A stretch of DNA of 9,549 bases from Micrococcales bacterium UBA3913 (GCA_002391425.1 DGEZ01000133.1:1-9549); one strand, 5' to 3'. Counted from the first letter of the stretch, positions 1 to 7,004 are shown. Translations and numbers: made by a program. Notes: generated from the letters alone by a model not told the origin.

Positions 1-19
1 AGAGGTGTATAAGAGACAG
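1..19 (+). other. Residual Tn5/Nextera mosaic-end adapter (artefact)
   Basis: These bases read AGAGGTGTATAAGAGACAG and match the 19-base Tn5 mosaic end used in transposase-based sequencing libraries (AGATGTGTATAAGAGACAG) at 18 of 19 positions. The orientation is that of the adapter strand running into the insert, and it sits exactly at base 1, as expected for an untrimmed read end that was assembled into a contig. It should not be treated as genomic sequence. The open reading frame that runs leftward through it (from 200) gains about six artefactual codons here. A genuine chromosomal match of this quality at exactly the first base is very unlikely. Confidence 0.93.
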
Positions 20-200
20 CACTGGAGCTGGCAGCGGCGTCAGCCGCTCCCGTCCCGGCGCCTGTCGACGCTGCGGGTGAGCTACTGGGGGAGGGAGCCG
101 CTGCAGGTTCCCCTGTCAGTGGGGTCCGAGTGCTTTCGGGATGCTCGGGGACACCGGCAGTGACACTGCTCGGTGTGTTGTCGTCACTCTGACTGGTCAT
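20..200 (-). CDS. N-terminal fragment of an unrecognised Ser/Ala/Pro/Thr-rich protein
   Basis: An ATG at 200-198 is preceded, with 8 bases of spacing, by AAGGA (213-209 on the minus strand), a good ribosome binding site. The frame then stays open to the contig edge. Sixty genomic residues are visible, starting MTSQSDDNTPSS; everything beyond residue 60 is adapter. The segment is low-complexity, rich in Ser, Ala, Pro, Thr and Gly, acidic near its start, with no signal peptide or membrane segment. This looks like a disordered N-terminal extension of the kind found ahead of folded or membrane domains in many actinobacterial proteins. No domain is visible, so no function can be given. It is divergent from the aminotransferase gene and shares the 201-393 intergenic region with it. 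The start and ribosome binding site argue that it is real despite its low complexity. Confidence 0.6.
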
Positions 201-294
201 GGCTGACTTCCTTTCGATGTCGTCCATGTTTGCCGCGGAAGCTGTGAGATGTCTGACCTGAACCTGGGCACCGGCTTTTCTTTCCTCGAAAGCT

Positions 295-336
295 TCATGT
301 GTCATGAGATGACGATTCGTGACATCCGACATCGGA
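295..336. promoter_or_regulatory. Candidate operator palindromes in the divergent intergenic region
   Basis: The 201-393 interval separates two divergent genes and must hold both promoters. It contains two perfect short inverted repeats: TCATG-TGT-CATGA at 295-307 and TCCGA-CA-TCGGA at 325-336. A possible -10 element for the aminotransferase, TAAAGT at 354-359, lies downstream of the second repeat, but I find no convincing -35 box at the right distance. The second repeat would lie near the -35 position of that promoter, a common place for a repressor site. Arms of 5 bases occur by chance fairly often, so this is only a candidate. I see no riboswitch-like structure and no small gene in the interval. 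Confidence 0.2.
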
Positions 337-393
337 CCGCACAGCACCCGCAGTAAAGTGTAACGAGACAGAATCCCCAGAGAGAAGGAACCC

Positions 394-1593
394 GTGACTA
401 TCCCCGGATCGTGGCTGTCGGCCGCTCGAGCCGCCGGCCTGTTGACCCCCTCCGGAACACTCGCGACAACGATATTCTCCGAGATGTCCGCGCTGGCCAA
501 CGAACTCGGCGCAGTGAACCTCGGGCAGGGATTCCCCGATGAGGATGGACCACGGGTCGTCCTCGATGCCGCAAAAGCTGCCATCGACGCGGGAATCAAT
601 CAATACCCACCCGGACGCGGATTCCCCGAGTTGATCGATGCGATCATTGCCCACCAGAAGCGTTTCTACGCCATCGACGGCCTGGGCCGCGAGAACGTCC
701 TCGTTACCGCCGGCGCAACCGAGGCCATCTCCGCCACGCTGCTCGCGCTCCTCGAGCCCGGCGACGAGGTGATCACCTTCGAGCCGTTTTACGACGAGTA
801 TGCGGCCATCATCGGTTTAGCGCACGCCCGCCACGTCACCGTGCCTTTCGACCACCCCGAGCAACTCCCCCAGGCAGTCACAGCGCACACCCGTGCGATT
901 CTCATCAATAACCCGAACAACCCCACCGGGCGGGTTCTCTCCCCGGAAGCGCTCCAGCTCATCGTGGACACGGCCGCGGCGCACGACATCTACATCATCA
1001 CCGACGAGGTGTATGAGCACCTCATTTATGACGGGCGCACGCACCTGCCCATCGCCACCCTCCCGGGCGCCGCCGAGCGCACCATCACGATCTCGTCTGC
1101 GGCGAAGACGTTCTCTGTCACGGGGTGGAAGATCGGCTGGCTGACCGCTCCGGCCGACCTCGTCACCGCGATCCTCACCGTGAAGCAGTACCTCACCTTC
1201 ACCAACGGCGCACCCTTCCAGCCCGCAATCGCCCGCGGGCTTGCCCTCGAGGACTCCTTCTACGCGGGGCTGGCCGCGGGCCTGCAACGCAAACGCGACA
1301 TTCTCGTCGACGGCCTGACAACCGCAGGATTCGCTGTGGATGTGCCTGCCGGAACCTATTTCGTGGTCGCCGATGGTGCTGCCCTGGGCTACTCCGACGC
1401 CGTCGAGTTGAGCAGGGTTCTCGCCACCGATGTCGGTGTCGTCGGCATCCCCGTCACGGCCTTCACCACCCCGGAGAATGCCGCCTCCTACCGCTCACTG
1501 CTCCGCTTCGCGTTCTGCAAGAAAGAGCCGACCCTCCGTGAGGCGGCAGACCGCCTCAGCAGGCTCCGCCCCCGGGCGAGTGTTGCGCGCTGA
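394..1593 (+). CDS. PLP-dependent class I/II aminotransferase (DapC / glutamine transaminase K / methionine transaminase-like)
   Basis: This 399-residue fold-type I aminotransferase transfers an amino group between an amino acid and a 2-oxo acid using pyridoxal phosphate; it is expected to be cytosolic. Visible motifs are VNLGQGFPDEDGP (41-53), the GATE cofactor loop (107-110), NNPNNPTGR (172-180), TDEVYEH with the PLP-contacting Asp204 and Tyr207, the Schiff-base Lys238 in SSAAKTF followed by TGWKIGW, and Arg371 in LLRFAFCK, which binds the substrate carboxylate. The length is normal for the family. The GTG start at 394 has AAGGA at 385-389 and keeps the usual N-terminal segment; an ATG at 484 would cut into it. 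Overall it resembles mycobacterial DapC (N-succinyldiaminopimelate aminotransferase), kynurenine/glutamine transaminase K and the methionine transaminase YbdL, which sequence alone cannot separate. The convergent omega-amidase-like neighbour favours a glutamine or methionine transaminase role. Family is certain, substrate is not. Confidence 0.93.
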   Translation: MTIPGSWLSAARAAGLLTPSGTLATTIFSEMSALANELGAVNLGQGFPDEDGPRVVLDAAKAAIDAGINQYPPGRGFPELIDAIIAHQKRFYAIDGLGRENVLVTAGATEAISATLLALLEPGDEVITFEPFYDEYAAIIGLAHARHVTVPFDHPEQLPQAVTAHTRAILINNPNNPTGRVLSPEALQLIVDTAAAHDIYIITDEVYEHLIYDGRTHLPIATLPGAAERTITISSAAKTFSVTGWKIGWLTAPADLVTAILTVKQYLTFTNGAPFQPAIARGLALEDSFYAGLAAGLQRKRDILVDGLTTAGFAVDVPAGTYFVVADGAALGYSDAVELSRVLATDVGVVGIPVTAFTTPENAASYRSLLRFAFCKKEPTLREAADRLSRLRPRASVAR

Positions 1594-1627
1594 CGGCTCC
1601 CGCTCTGTTCGAACGCGTACCCGTCAG
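1590..1627. terminator. Candidate bidirectional terminator hairpin between convergent genes
   Basis: A perfect 7-base inverted repeat, CTGACGG (1590-1596) and CCGTCAG (1621-1627), encloses 24 bases that contain a further 8-base palindrome, GTTCGAAC (1607-1614). Each arm includes the stop codon of one converging gene: TGA of the aminotransferase at 1591-1593, and TGA of the amidohydrolase read on the minus strand at 1626-1624. The symmetry suits a terminator working in both directions. There is no run of U on either side and the loop is long, so it would be a weak or non-canonical hairpin; actinobacterial terminators often lack a U tract. The two genes are only 30 bases apart, so some form of transcript end is expected here. 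Confidence 0.35.
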
Positions 1628-2475
1628 ACGTCCGCAGAGGCCGATTCCTGGGGAACGACCCGGTACCGACGCAGCTCCAACGCGGGGTTCGTCCCGCGCG
1701 CCACAGCGAGGTGGGGGGCATCCACATCCACGATCGCGAAGCCTTCATCGGCGCCGGCCTGAGCCAGAACGTACCCCTGCGGATCGATGATTGCTGAACG
1801 TCCCACCCCGAAGGGCATGCACTGGCCCGCCCCCACCATGTAGACGATGTTCTCGATAGCTCGTGCCTGAAGCAGCACATTCCAGTGGTGCTCCTTGAAG
1901 GAACCGGGCACCCACTGAGCCGGAAGCACCACCACCTCGGCCCCATGGGAGACCAGACGCCGGGTCACCTCCGGGAATCTCAAGTCGTAACACGTCTGCA
2001 GGCCGAAGGTGAGACCCGAGATCTCCAGCACCGGCATCTGGTCCAGGTCCCCGGGCTGCACCCACTGTGACTCCTGGAAGCCGAAAGCGTCAAAGAGGTG
2101 GACCTTGCGATACGTGGTGCGGACGAGGCCATCGGGTCCGACGGCCACGACCGTGTTGTACACGCGGTCGGAGTCCGGGACTCGTTCTCCGAAACCCGCG
2201 ATGAGCGTCACTCCGTGCTTCTGCGCGAGCTGGCTCAGGCAGGAGACGAAAGACCCATCCATATCCTGGGCATGCTCGACGAAGTCAGGACCGAGCTGAC
2301 GATTGAAATAGTGGGAGTACTCGGGGAAGGCGATGACCTGGGCACCCTTCTGTGCCAGCCGCGCCGCGAGCCGGGACACGGTGCGCTCGTTCTCCGCCTC
2401 GTCGGGCCCGGGAGAAAATTGTGCCGCCGCGATCGTCAGCGAATGGTCCATCCACAACTGCTCGGCAGGAGTCAC
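1624..2475 (-). CDS. Nitrilase-superfamily amidohydrolase, omega-amidase-like
   Basis: A carbon-nitrogen hydrolase that cleaves amide bonds in small molecules, expected to be cytosolic. Counting from the longest start (ATG at 2481), the catalytic triad is Glu54 in AFPEYS, Lys126 in YRKVHLFDAF and Cys164 in TCYDLRFPE, with the usual second Glu at 137 in FQESQW; KEHHW (196-200) and ARAIEN follow as in the Nit1/Nit2/YafV group. Length (283-285 residues) is normal. I chose GTG at 2475 because GGAGG (2487-2483) lies 7 bases upstream of it but only 1 base from the ATG; an ATG at 2451 has no clear binding site. The best guess is omega-amidase, which hydrolyses alpha-ketoglutaramate or alpha-ketosuccinamate, because it pairs with a transaminase. 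Deaminated-glutathione amidase is a family alternative, less likely since actinobacteria generally use mycothiol. It lies 94 bases downstream of ftsY on the same strand, so it may be co-transcribed or have its own promoter. Confidence 0.9.
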   Translation of the reverse strand: MTPAEQLWMDHSLTIAAAQFSPGPDEAENERTVSRLAARLAQKGAQVIAFPEYSHYFNRQLGPDFVEHAQDMDGSFVSCLSQLAQKHGVTLIAGFGERVPDSDRVYNTVVAVGPDGLVRTTYRKVHLFDAFGFQESQWVQPGDLDQMPVLEISGLTFGLQTCYDLRFPEVTRRLVSHGAEVVVLPAQWVPGSFKEHHWNVLLQARAIENIVYMVGAGQCMPFGVGRSAIIDPQGYVLAQAGADEGFAIVDVDAPHLAVARGTNPALELRRYRVVPQESASADV

Positions 2476-2482
2476 CGGCATT

Positions 2483-2487
2483 CCTCC
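2483..2487 (-). promoter_or_regulatory. Ribosome binding site that decides the amidohydrolase start
   Basis: GGAGG on the minus strand lies 7 bases ahead of GTG (2475-2473) but only 1 base ahead of the in-frame ATG (2481-2479). Normal spacing favours the GTG, giving a protein two residues shorter that begins VTPAEQLW with the valine codon read as fMet. Confidence 0.6.
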
Positions 2488-2569
2488 ACTTCTGTGCCCA
2501 CCAGCACACCGGCCAGTTTAGCCATAGAAGATAACGGCGGTGTCTCGATCGTGGATTCCCGCGCTCACG

Positions 2570-3469
2570 TCAGGACACCAGAGCGGCGGCGAAGGTGTTC
2601 GGGTTGAACGCAGCCAGGTCATCAATACCCTCGCCATGACCGATGAGCTTCACCGGGATGCCCGTGAGCTGTTCCACGCCGACGACGAAGCCCCCCTTGG
2701 CGGAACCGTCGAGCTTGGTGAGCACGATCCCGGTGACCCCGGCGTGCTGCACGAACGCGTCTGCCTGGGATAGGCCGTTCTGTCCGGTCGTCGCGTCGAC
2801 CACGAGAAGCACCTCGGCCACCGGCGCGAGCTTTTCGACGACGCGGCGCACTTTGGTGAGCTCATCCATGAGGCCCGTTTTCGTGTGTAGGCGGCCCGCG
2901 GTATCCACCAGCACCACATCCGCCCCCACCTCGATCGCCCGCTCCACCGCCTGATAGGCCACGGATGCCGGGTCCTGTTGAGGCTTCTGCGGCCCTACCA
3001 CCTCTGCCCCAGCACGCGCACCCCAGGTGGACACCTGCTCCACGGCCGCAGCACGGAATGTATCGGCTGCCGCGATCACGACGCGCTTGCCCGCACGCAC
3101 AATGAACCGGGAGAGCTTGCCAATCGTGGTCGTCTTGCCTACCCCATTGACCCCCACCACGAGGACCACCGCGGGCAACGGGACCCCATCTGCACGGGAC
3201 TCCGGGCGGGCCAGGCGAAGGGTTGCATCGTTGTCCGCCAGAAGCTCCGCGATCGCATCGCGGAGCATTCCGGTGAGTTCCTTGGTCGAGGACACGTTGA
3301 CCCGGGCCACTTCCTCGCGCAGCCGCGACACCAGGCGCTCGGACGCATCCACGCCGAAATCGGACAGGAGCAGGGTGTCCTCCAGATCTTCCCAGGTCTG
3401 CTCGGTGATGGGTTCTGATACCCCAAAGACGGCCCGAAGCCGGGCCCCCACGGACCAGTGATTAGCCAC
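2570..3469 (-). CDS. ftsY: Signal recognition particle receptor FtsY (NG domain only)
   Basis: FtsY is the SRP-type GTPase at the membrane that docks SRP-bound ribosomes and hands nascent membrane proteins to SecYEG. The N domain helices cover roughly residues 1-90 and the G domain 95-299. GTPase motifs are G1 GVNGVGKT (106-113), DTFRAAAVEQ (136-145), DTAGR (189-193), TKLD (251-254) and GHGEGIDDLAAF (277-288). At 299 residues it has no acidic A domain and no N-terminal membrane segment, both of which are present in many actinobacterial and proteobacterial FtsYs. A short helix with basic and hydrophobic residues (HWSVGARLRAVFG, 4-16) could be the lipid-binding targeting sequence. The start is well fixed: GTG at 3469 follows the smc TAA directly in the same frame, so no upstream extension is possible, and AGGAG (3481-3477) is 7 bases away. 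It is almost certainly translated in step with smc. No clear terminator follows. Confidence 0.97.
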   Translation of the reverse strand: MANHWSVGARLRAVFGVSEPITEQTWEDLEDTLLLSDFGVDASERLVSRLREEVARVNVSSTKELTGMLRDAIAELLADNDATLRLARPESRADGVPLPAVVLVVGVNGVGKTTTIGKLSRFIVRAGKRVVIAAADTFRAAAVEQVSTWGARAGAEVVGPQKPQQDPASVAYQAVERAIEVGADVVLVDTAGRLHTKTGLMDELTKVRRVVEKLAPVAEVLLVVDATTGQNGLSQADAFVQHAGVTGIVLTKLDGSAKGGFVVGVEQLTGIPVKLIGHGEGIDDLAAFNPNTFAAALVS

Positions 3470-6400
3470 TTATGCACTCCTCACATTGTTGACGTCACTC
3501 ATGCGCTGGCCGATGACCGCCGATACACCGTCTCTACGCATGGACACCCCATAGAGTGCGTCCGCGATCTCCATGGTTCGCTTCTGGTGCGTGATGATAA
3601 TCAGCTGCGAGCCCTTCTTGAGCATCTCGAGCACGGAGAGCAGCCGCCCCAGGTTGGCGTCGTCGAGGGCGGCCTCCACCTCATCCATGACATAGAACGG
3701 GGAGGGCCGGGCCGTGAAGATGGCCATGAGGAACGCGATCGCGGCCAGCGAGCGCTCCCCGCCAGAGAGCAGGGACAACTTGTCGATCTTCTTACCGGCC
3801 GGACGGATGGACACCTCGATACCCGTGGTGAGAGGGTCACTGGGGTCGGTGAGTTCGATCGACCCGGTGCCGCCCGGAAACAGGACGGGGAAGATCTTCT
3901 GGAATGCCGCCCGCGTGTCATCGAACGCATCCCGGAACACGCTCTGCATCGTCTCATCGATTGACGCGATGATCTCCAGAAGGTCGTTGCGGGCCTTATG
4001 CAGATCGGCCAGTTGCTCGGTGAGGAATTTGTGTCGCTGTTCCAGGGCCGCGAACTCCTCGAGCGCCAGAGGGTTGACGCGCCCGAGACGCTGCAGTTTC
4101 CGCTCCGCAGCCGCGAGCCGGGCGCGCTCCTGCTCCCGGTCGAAACGTGGCTCCCCCTCCTGCTGCGCCTCCGTCTCACCCGTCGAGGGATCCGTCGGAT
4201 CGGGGGACTCCGCGTCCTGCCGCACCGCGGGCGCATATTCGCCGAGCAGAACGTCACGTTCGATGCCCAGCTCGTTCAGGGCACGTTCCTCAATCGTCGA
4301 CACTCCCAACGTGCGCTCGTGTATGGCGAGCTCCAGAGCATGGGAGCGCTCGGTGAGCGCATCCACCCGCTGCTGGCCCTGCGCCACGTGAGCGCGCACC
4401 TCGCTGAGCTCGCGATGGTGTTCCTGACGCTGCTGCTCCAGGTGCTCCTCCTGCAGCCGGGCTTCGACGATGGAGCCGCCCACGTGTGCCAGGATTCCCG
4501 GCAATGCCGCCAGGATGCGCTCCGCCTGTTCGCGCTGCACGCGACGGGTCGCCTCGGCACGAACGGCCGCCTCGCGGGATTTTTCCTCCTGACGTGCGCG
4601 CTGAGCAAGTGCCTCGGCTCTCTGACGCTGGGCGCGAGCCCGCTCGCGCGCGGTCTCAAGAGACAGGCGAGCATCCACCTCATCGGCCCGCGCCTGCTCC
4701 ACCCGCTGCACCAGCTCGTCACGATCGTCTGCGTCCAGAATGGGGGCGGGTTCCGCCAGCCACTCCTCCAGAGCACGCTCCGCCGCACCACGGGCCTGCT
4801 CCGACACCTGTTCCTGCTGTTGCGCACGAGTGAGCGCCTCGCTGAGCCGGGCATGCTCGGCCTGGGCCGCCTCCACCCGGGCACGAGCGCGATTGGCTCG
4901 GTCACGAGAGGCCTGCGCTTCTGACTGCATATCGCGCTCCGCCTGGCGAAGGGCAACAACCTCCGCGCGCAGCTCGTGCACCGCCTGCTCGGCTCCCTCC
5001 CAGGAGCGTGCCGCGTCATCCAGCTCTGCCATCGCGGCGTCCCGTTCCGACACCGCCCGATCCCGCTCCGCCCGGAGCACAATCGTGGAGTCCGCCCCAG
5101 CCGCCGCTGCCTGGAGGAGAGCGGCCGAGACCAGCAGTCCCGAGCGTGTCACCGCAATCGTCCGCGGGGCCGCAGCGAGGGCCTTCTCCGCCTGGGCCAG
5201 GTCATCGACGATGACAGTTCCCGTCAGAAGGCTGCGCACGCCCTCGGGCGCAGCCACCACGTCCACCGCCGGAATGCCCACAGAGGTGACAGCTGTTTCA
5301 ACGACGAAACCCGGGTCAGACACCACGACGTCGACACGGCCCAGCTCGTGCTGCTCACAGAACGTGAGCACCTCCCGGGCGGTGTCGAAGCTATCGACGA
5401 GCAGAGCCTCCGCGAGATTCCCCAAAGCGGCGGCGATAGCCTTCTCAAAACCACCGGACACGGACATAGCCTCGGCCACGGTGCCGCGGATCCCGGCCAC
5501 GGAGATGGCTGACATATCGACGGGGGCGCCCGAGACCTCCAGCGCCGTGGCTAGCGCAGCTGCCCGCGCAGCCAGGGAGTCGACCTGGCGCTGCACATCA
5601 CGGTGCTGCTCGCGTTTGTGGTCACGCTCCTGCTCGGCGGATTGCAGGCGGCGCTCGGCCTCCTCCAGCGCCTCCCGCGACGGGGGCTCCACGATCTGCT
5701 CCTGCGCCTGAGCAAGCTCGAGCTGTGCCCGGGTCACGCGCTCGGCGGCCTCCTGCGCAGATGTCGCCAGCGTCCGGGCCTGCTGGGCATTCGCCTCGCA
5801 CCGGCTGGCGGCGACCTCGACTGCATTGCGCAGCTCCGTCGTTCTCATGTCGTGGCGCGAGACAAGTGCATTCTGCTCGGCGATGTAGCGGTCGAGAGCA
5901 TCCAGCTCATCCTGCACCTGTGCCCGGCGGGCCTGCGCCTGCTCGAACTGCTCGTTCAACTCTTCAGCATCCGAGGCCAACAGCTCGGCCTCGTGTGCAG
6001 CCGCCTGGGATCGCCGAAGCGTCCCTTCCGGGTCTACATCGGGGATGGGCGAGCCCTGCTCCAGCAATGCGATGCGCTGTGTCGCCAGGCTGTATAGGCT
6101 GCGGAACCTCTCCTCCACCCGCTGCAGGTCGAAGGTCACCCGACGCGCCTGATCCAGTTCCTCCGAGGGAGCTTCGTCCTCCAGCGCGCGCTGCCGCGCG
6201 AGTAGCTCGGACACTTCCTGAAGCGCCATGCTCCGCTGCGAGCGCACCTCACGGTCATCCTGCTCGAGACGATCCAGTTCGTCCTGTATCCGCAGCAGCT
6301 CATCAGCCAGGAGCCGTCCCTTGGCTTCCCGCACGACCGCCTGAATCTGTTGCGCCTCACGTGCGATCTCCGCCTGTGCGCCGAGCGGCTTGAGTTGGCG

Positions 6401-6997
6401 GCGCAACTCGCCGGCGAGGTCATTCACGCGCGTGAAATTCGCCTGCATAGCATCGAGCTTCCGCAGCGTGCGTTCTTTGCGACGCCGGTGCTTCAGGATG
6501 CCCGCAGCCTCTTCGACAAACCCGCGCCTGTCCTCTGGCGTTGCCCGCAGAATCGCGTCCAGCCGCCCCTGCCCCACGATAACGTGCATCTCCCGGCCCA
6601 GGCCCGTATCCGAGAGCAGCTCCTGCACATCCAGCAGTCGGCAGTTCTCCCCATTGATCGCGTACTCGGAAGTCCCGTTGCGGAACAGGGTCCTACTGAT
6701 CGTCACCTCGGTGTATTCGATCGGGAGGGTGCCATCCGTGTTGTCAATGGTGAGAACAACCTCGGCCCGGCCCAGCGGGCTGCGTGTGGCCGTGCCCGCA
6801 AAGATGACGTCTTCCATCTTTCCGCCACGCAGGGACTTAGCGCCCTGCTCCCCCATCACCCAGGCGAGCGCATCCACGACATTGGACTTGCCCGACCCGT
6901 TGGGGCCAACCACGGCTGTGACCCCGGGCTCGAACTCGAAGGTGGTGGACTGGGCGAACGACTTGAATCCCTTGATCGTCAGGGTCTTCAAGTACAT
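3470..6997 (-). CDS. smc: Chromosome segregation protein SMC
   Basis: SMC is the ATPase of the SMC-ScpAB complex, which loads at parS sites and organises the chromosome. The protein is 1175 residues, a normal length. The N-terminal head has Walker A GPNGSGKS (31-38) and GQGRLDAIL (142-150). Coiled coil runs from about 170 to 485, the hinge from about 490 to 640, and a returning coiled coil from about 640 to 930, very rich in Ala, Glu, Gln and Arg. The C-terminal head has signature LSGGE (1077-1081), Walker B FYVMDE (1101-1106), D-loop ALDDAN (1110-1115) and THQKR (1136-1140). The start is ATG at 6997, 7 bases after GGAGG (7009-7005); the in-frame TTG at 7003 is only 1 base from it, and MYLKTLTIKGFKSFA is the typical SMC N-terminus. 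Two oddities are a hinge without the usual glycine pair (about 614-636) and an acidic Pro/Thr/Ser-rich linker (928-950). The TAA stop abuts ftsY. The gene starts 76 bases after the malic enzyme, so read-through from it is plausible. Confidence 0.97.
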   Translation of the reverse strand: MYLKTLTIKGFKSFAQSTTFEFEPGVTAVVGPNGSGKSNVVDALAWVMGEQGAKSLRGGKMEDVIFAGTATRSPLGRAEVVLTIDNTDGTLPIEYTEVTISRTLFRNGTSEYAINGENCRLLDVQELLSDTGLGREMHVIVGQGRLDAILRATPEDRRGFVEEAAGILKHRRRKERTLRKLDAMQANFTRVNDLAGELRRQLKPLGAQAEIAREAQQIQAVVREAKGRLLADELLRIQDELDRLEQDDREVRSQRSMALQEVSELLARQRALEDEAPSEELDQARRVTFDLQRVEERFRSLYSLATQRIALLEQGSPIPDVDPEGTLRRSQAAAHEAELLASDAEELNEQFEQAQARRAQVQDELDALDRYIAEQNALVSRHDMRTTELRNAVEVAASRCEANAQQARTLATSAQEAAERVTRAQLELAQAQEQIVEPPSREALEEAERRLQSAEQERDHKREQHRDVQRQVDSLAARAAALATALEVSGAPVDMSAISVAGIRGTVAEAMSVSGGFEKAIAAALGNLAEALLVDSFDTAREVLTFCEQHELGRVDVVVSDPGFVVETAVTSVGIPAVDVVAAPEGVRSLLTGTVIVDDLAQAEKALAAAPRTIAVTRSGLLVSAALLQAAAAGADSTIVLRAERDRAVSERDAAMAELDDAARSWEGAEQAVHELRAEVVALRQAERDMQSEAQASRDRANRARARVEAAQAEHARLSEALTRAQQQEQVSEQARGAAERALEEWLAEPAPILDADDRDELVQRVEQARADEVDARLSLETARERARAQRQRAEALAQRARQEEKSREAAVRAEATRRVQREQAERILAALPGILAHVGGSIVEARLQEEHLEQQRQEHHRELSEVRAHVAQGQQRVDALTERSHALELAIHERTLGVSTIEERALNELGIERDVLLGEYAPAVRQDAESPDPTDPSTGETEAQQEGEPRFDREQERARLAAAERKLQRLGRVNPLALEEFAALEQRHKFLTEQLADLHKARNDLLEIIASIDETMQSVFRDAFDDTRAAFQKIFPVLFPGGTGSIELTDPSDPLTTGIEVSIRPAGKKIDKLSLLSGGERSLAAIAFLMAIFTARPSPFYVMDEVEAALDDANLGRLLSVLEMLKKGSQLIIITHQKRTMEIADALYGVSMRRDGVSAVIGQRMSDVNNVRSA
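3477..3481 (-). promoter_or_regulatory. ftsY ribosome binding site inside the end of smc
   Basis: AGGAG on the minus strand lies within the last codons of smc, 7 bases before the ftsY GTG (3469-3467). Ribosomes finishing smc at TAA (3472-3470) stop on top of this site, which points to translational coupling and confirms the GTG start. Confidence 0.8.
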
Positions 6998-7004
6998 CCC
7001 CAAA

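Noticed and set aside
1430..1762. Plus-strand 110-codon frame overlapping the ends of the aminotransferase and amidohydrolase
   Set aside because: It crosses the convergent junction out of frame with one gene and antisense to the other, with a Ser/Arg-rich translation and no recognisable content.
1624..2475. Nit1/YbeM-type deaminated-glutathione amidase as the primary name
   Set aside because: Sequence allows it, but actinobacteria generally use mycothiol instead of glutathione, and the neighbouring transaminase makes an omega-amidase role more likely.
2488..2569. Possible terminator after ftsY or promoter for the amidohydrolase
   Set aside because: Only ACACCG and CGGTGT, with a long loop, can pair, and there is no U tract. 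The AT-rich stretch on the minus strand (TTATCTTCTATGGCTAAACT) has no -35 box at a normal distance, so neither element could be supported.
3998..4924. Long plus-strand open frame opposite smc, plus several others of 150-320 codons
   Set aside because: All lie antisense or out of frame inside an intact, motif-complete smc and show repetitive Arg/Ala/Leu/Ser-rich translations typical of shadow frames. None has convincing independent support.
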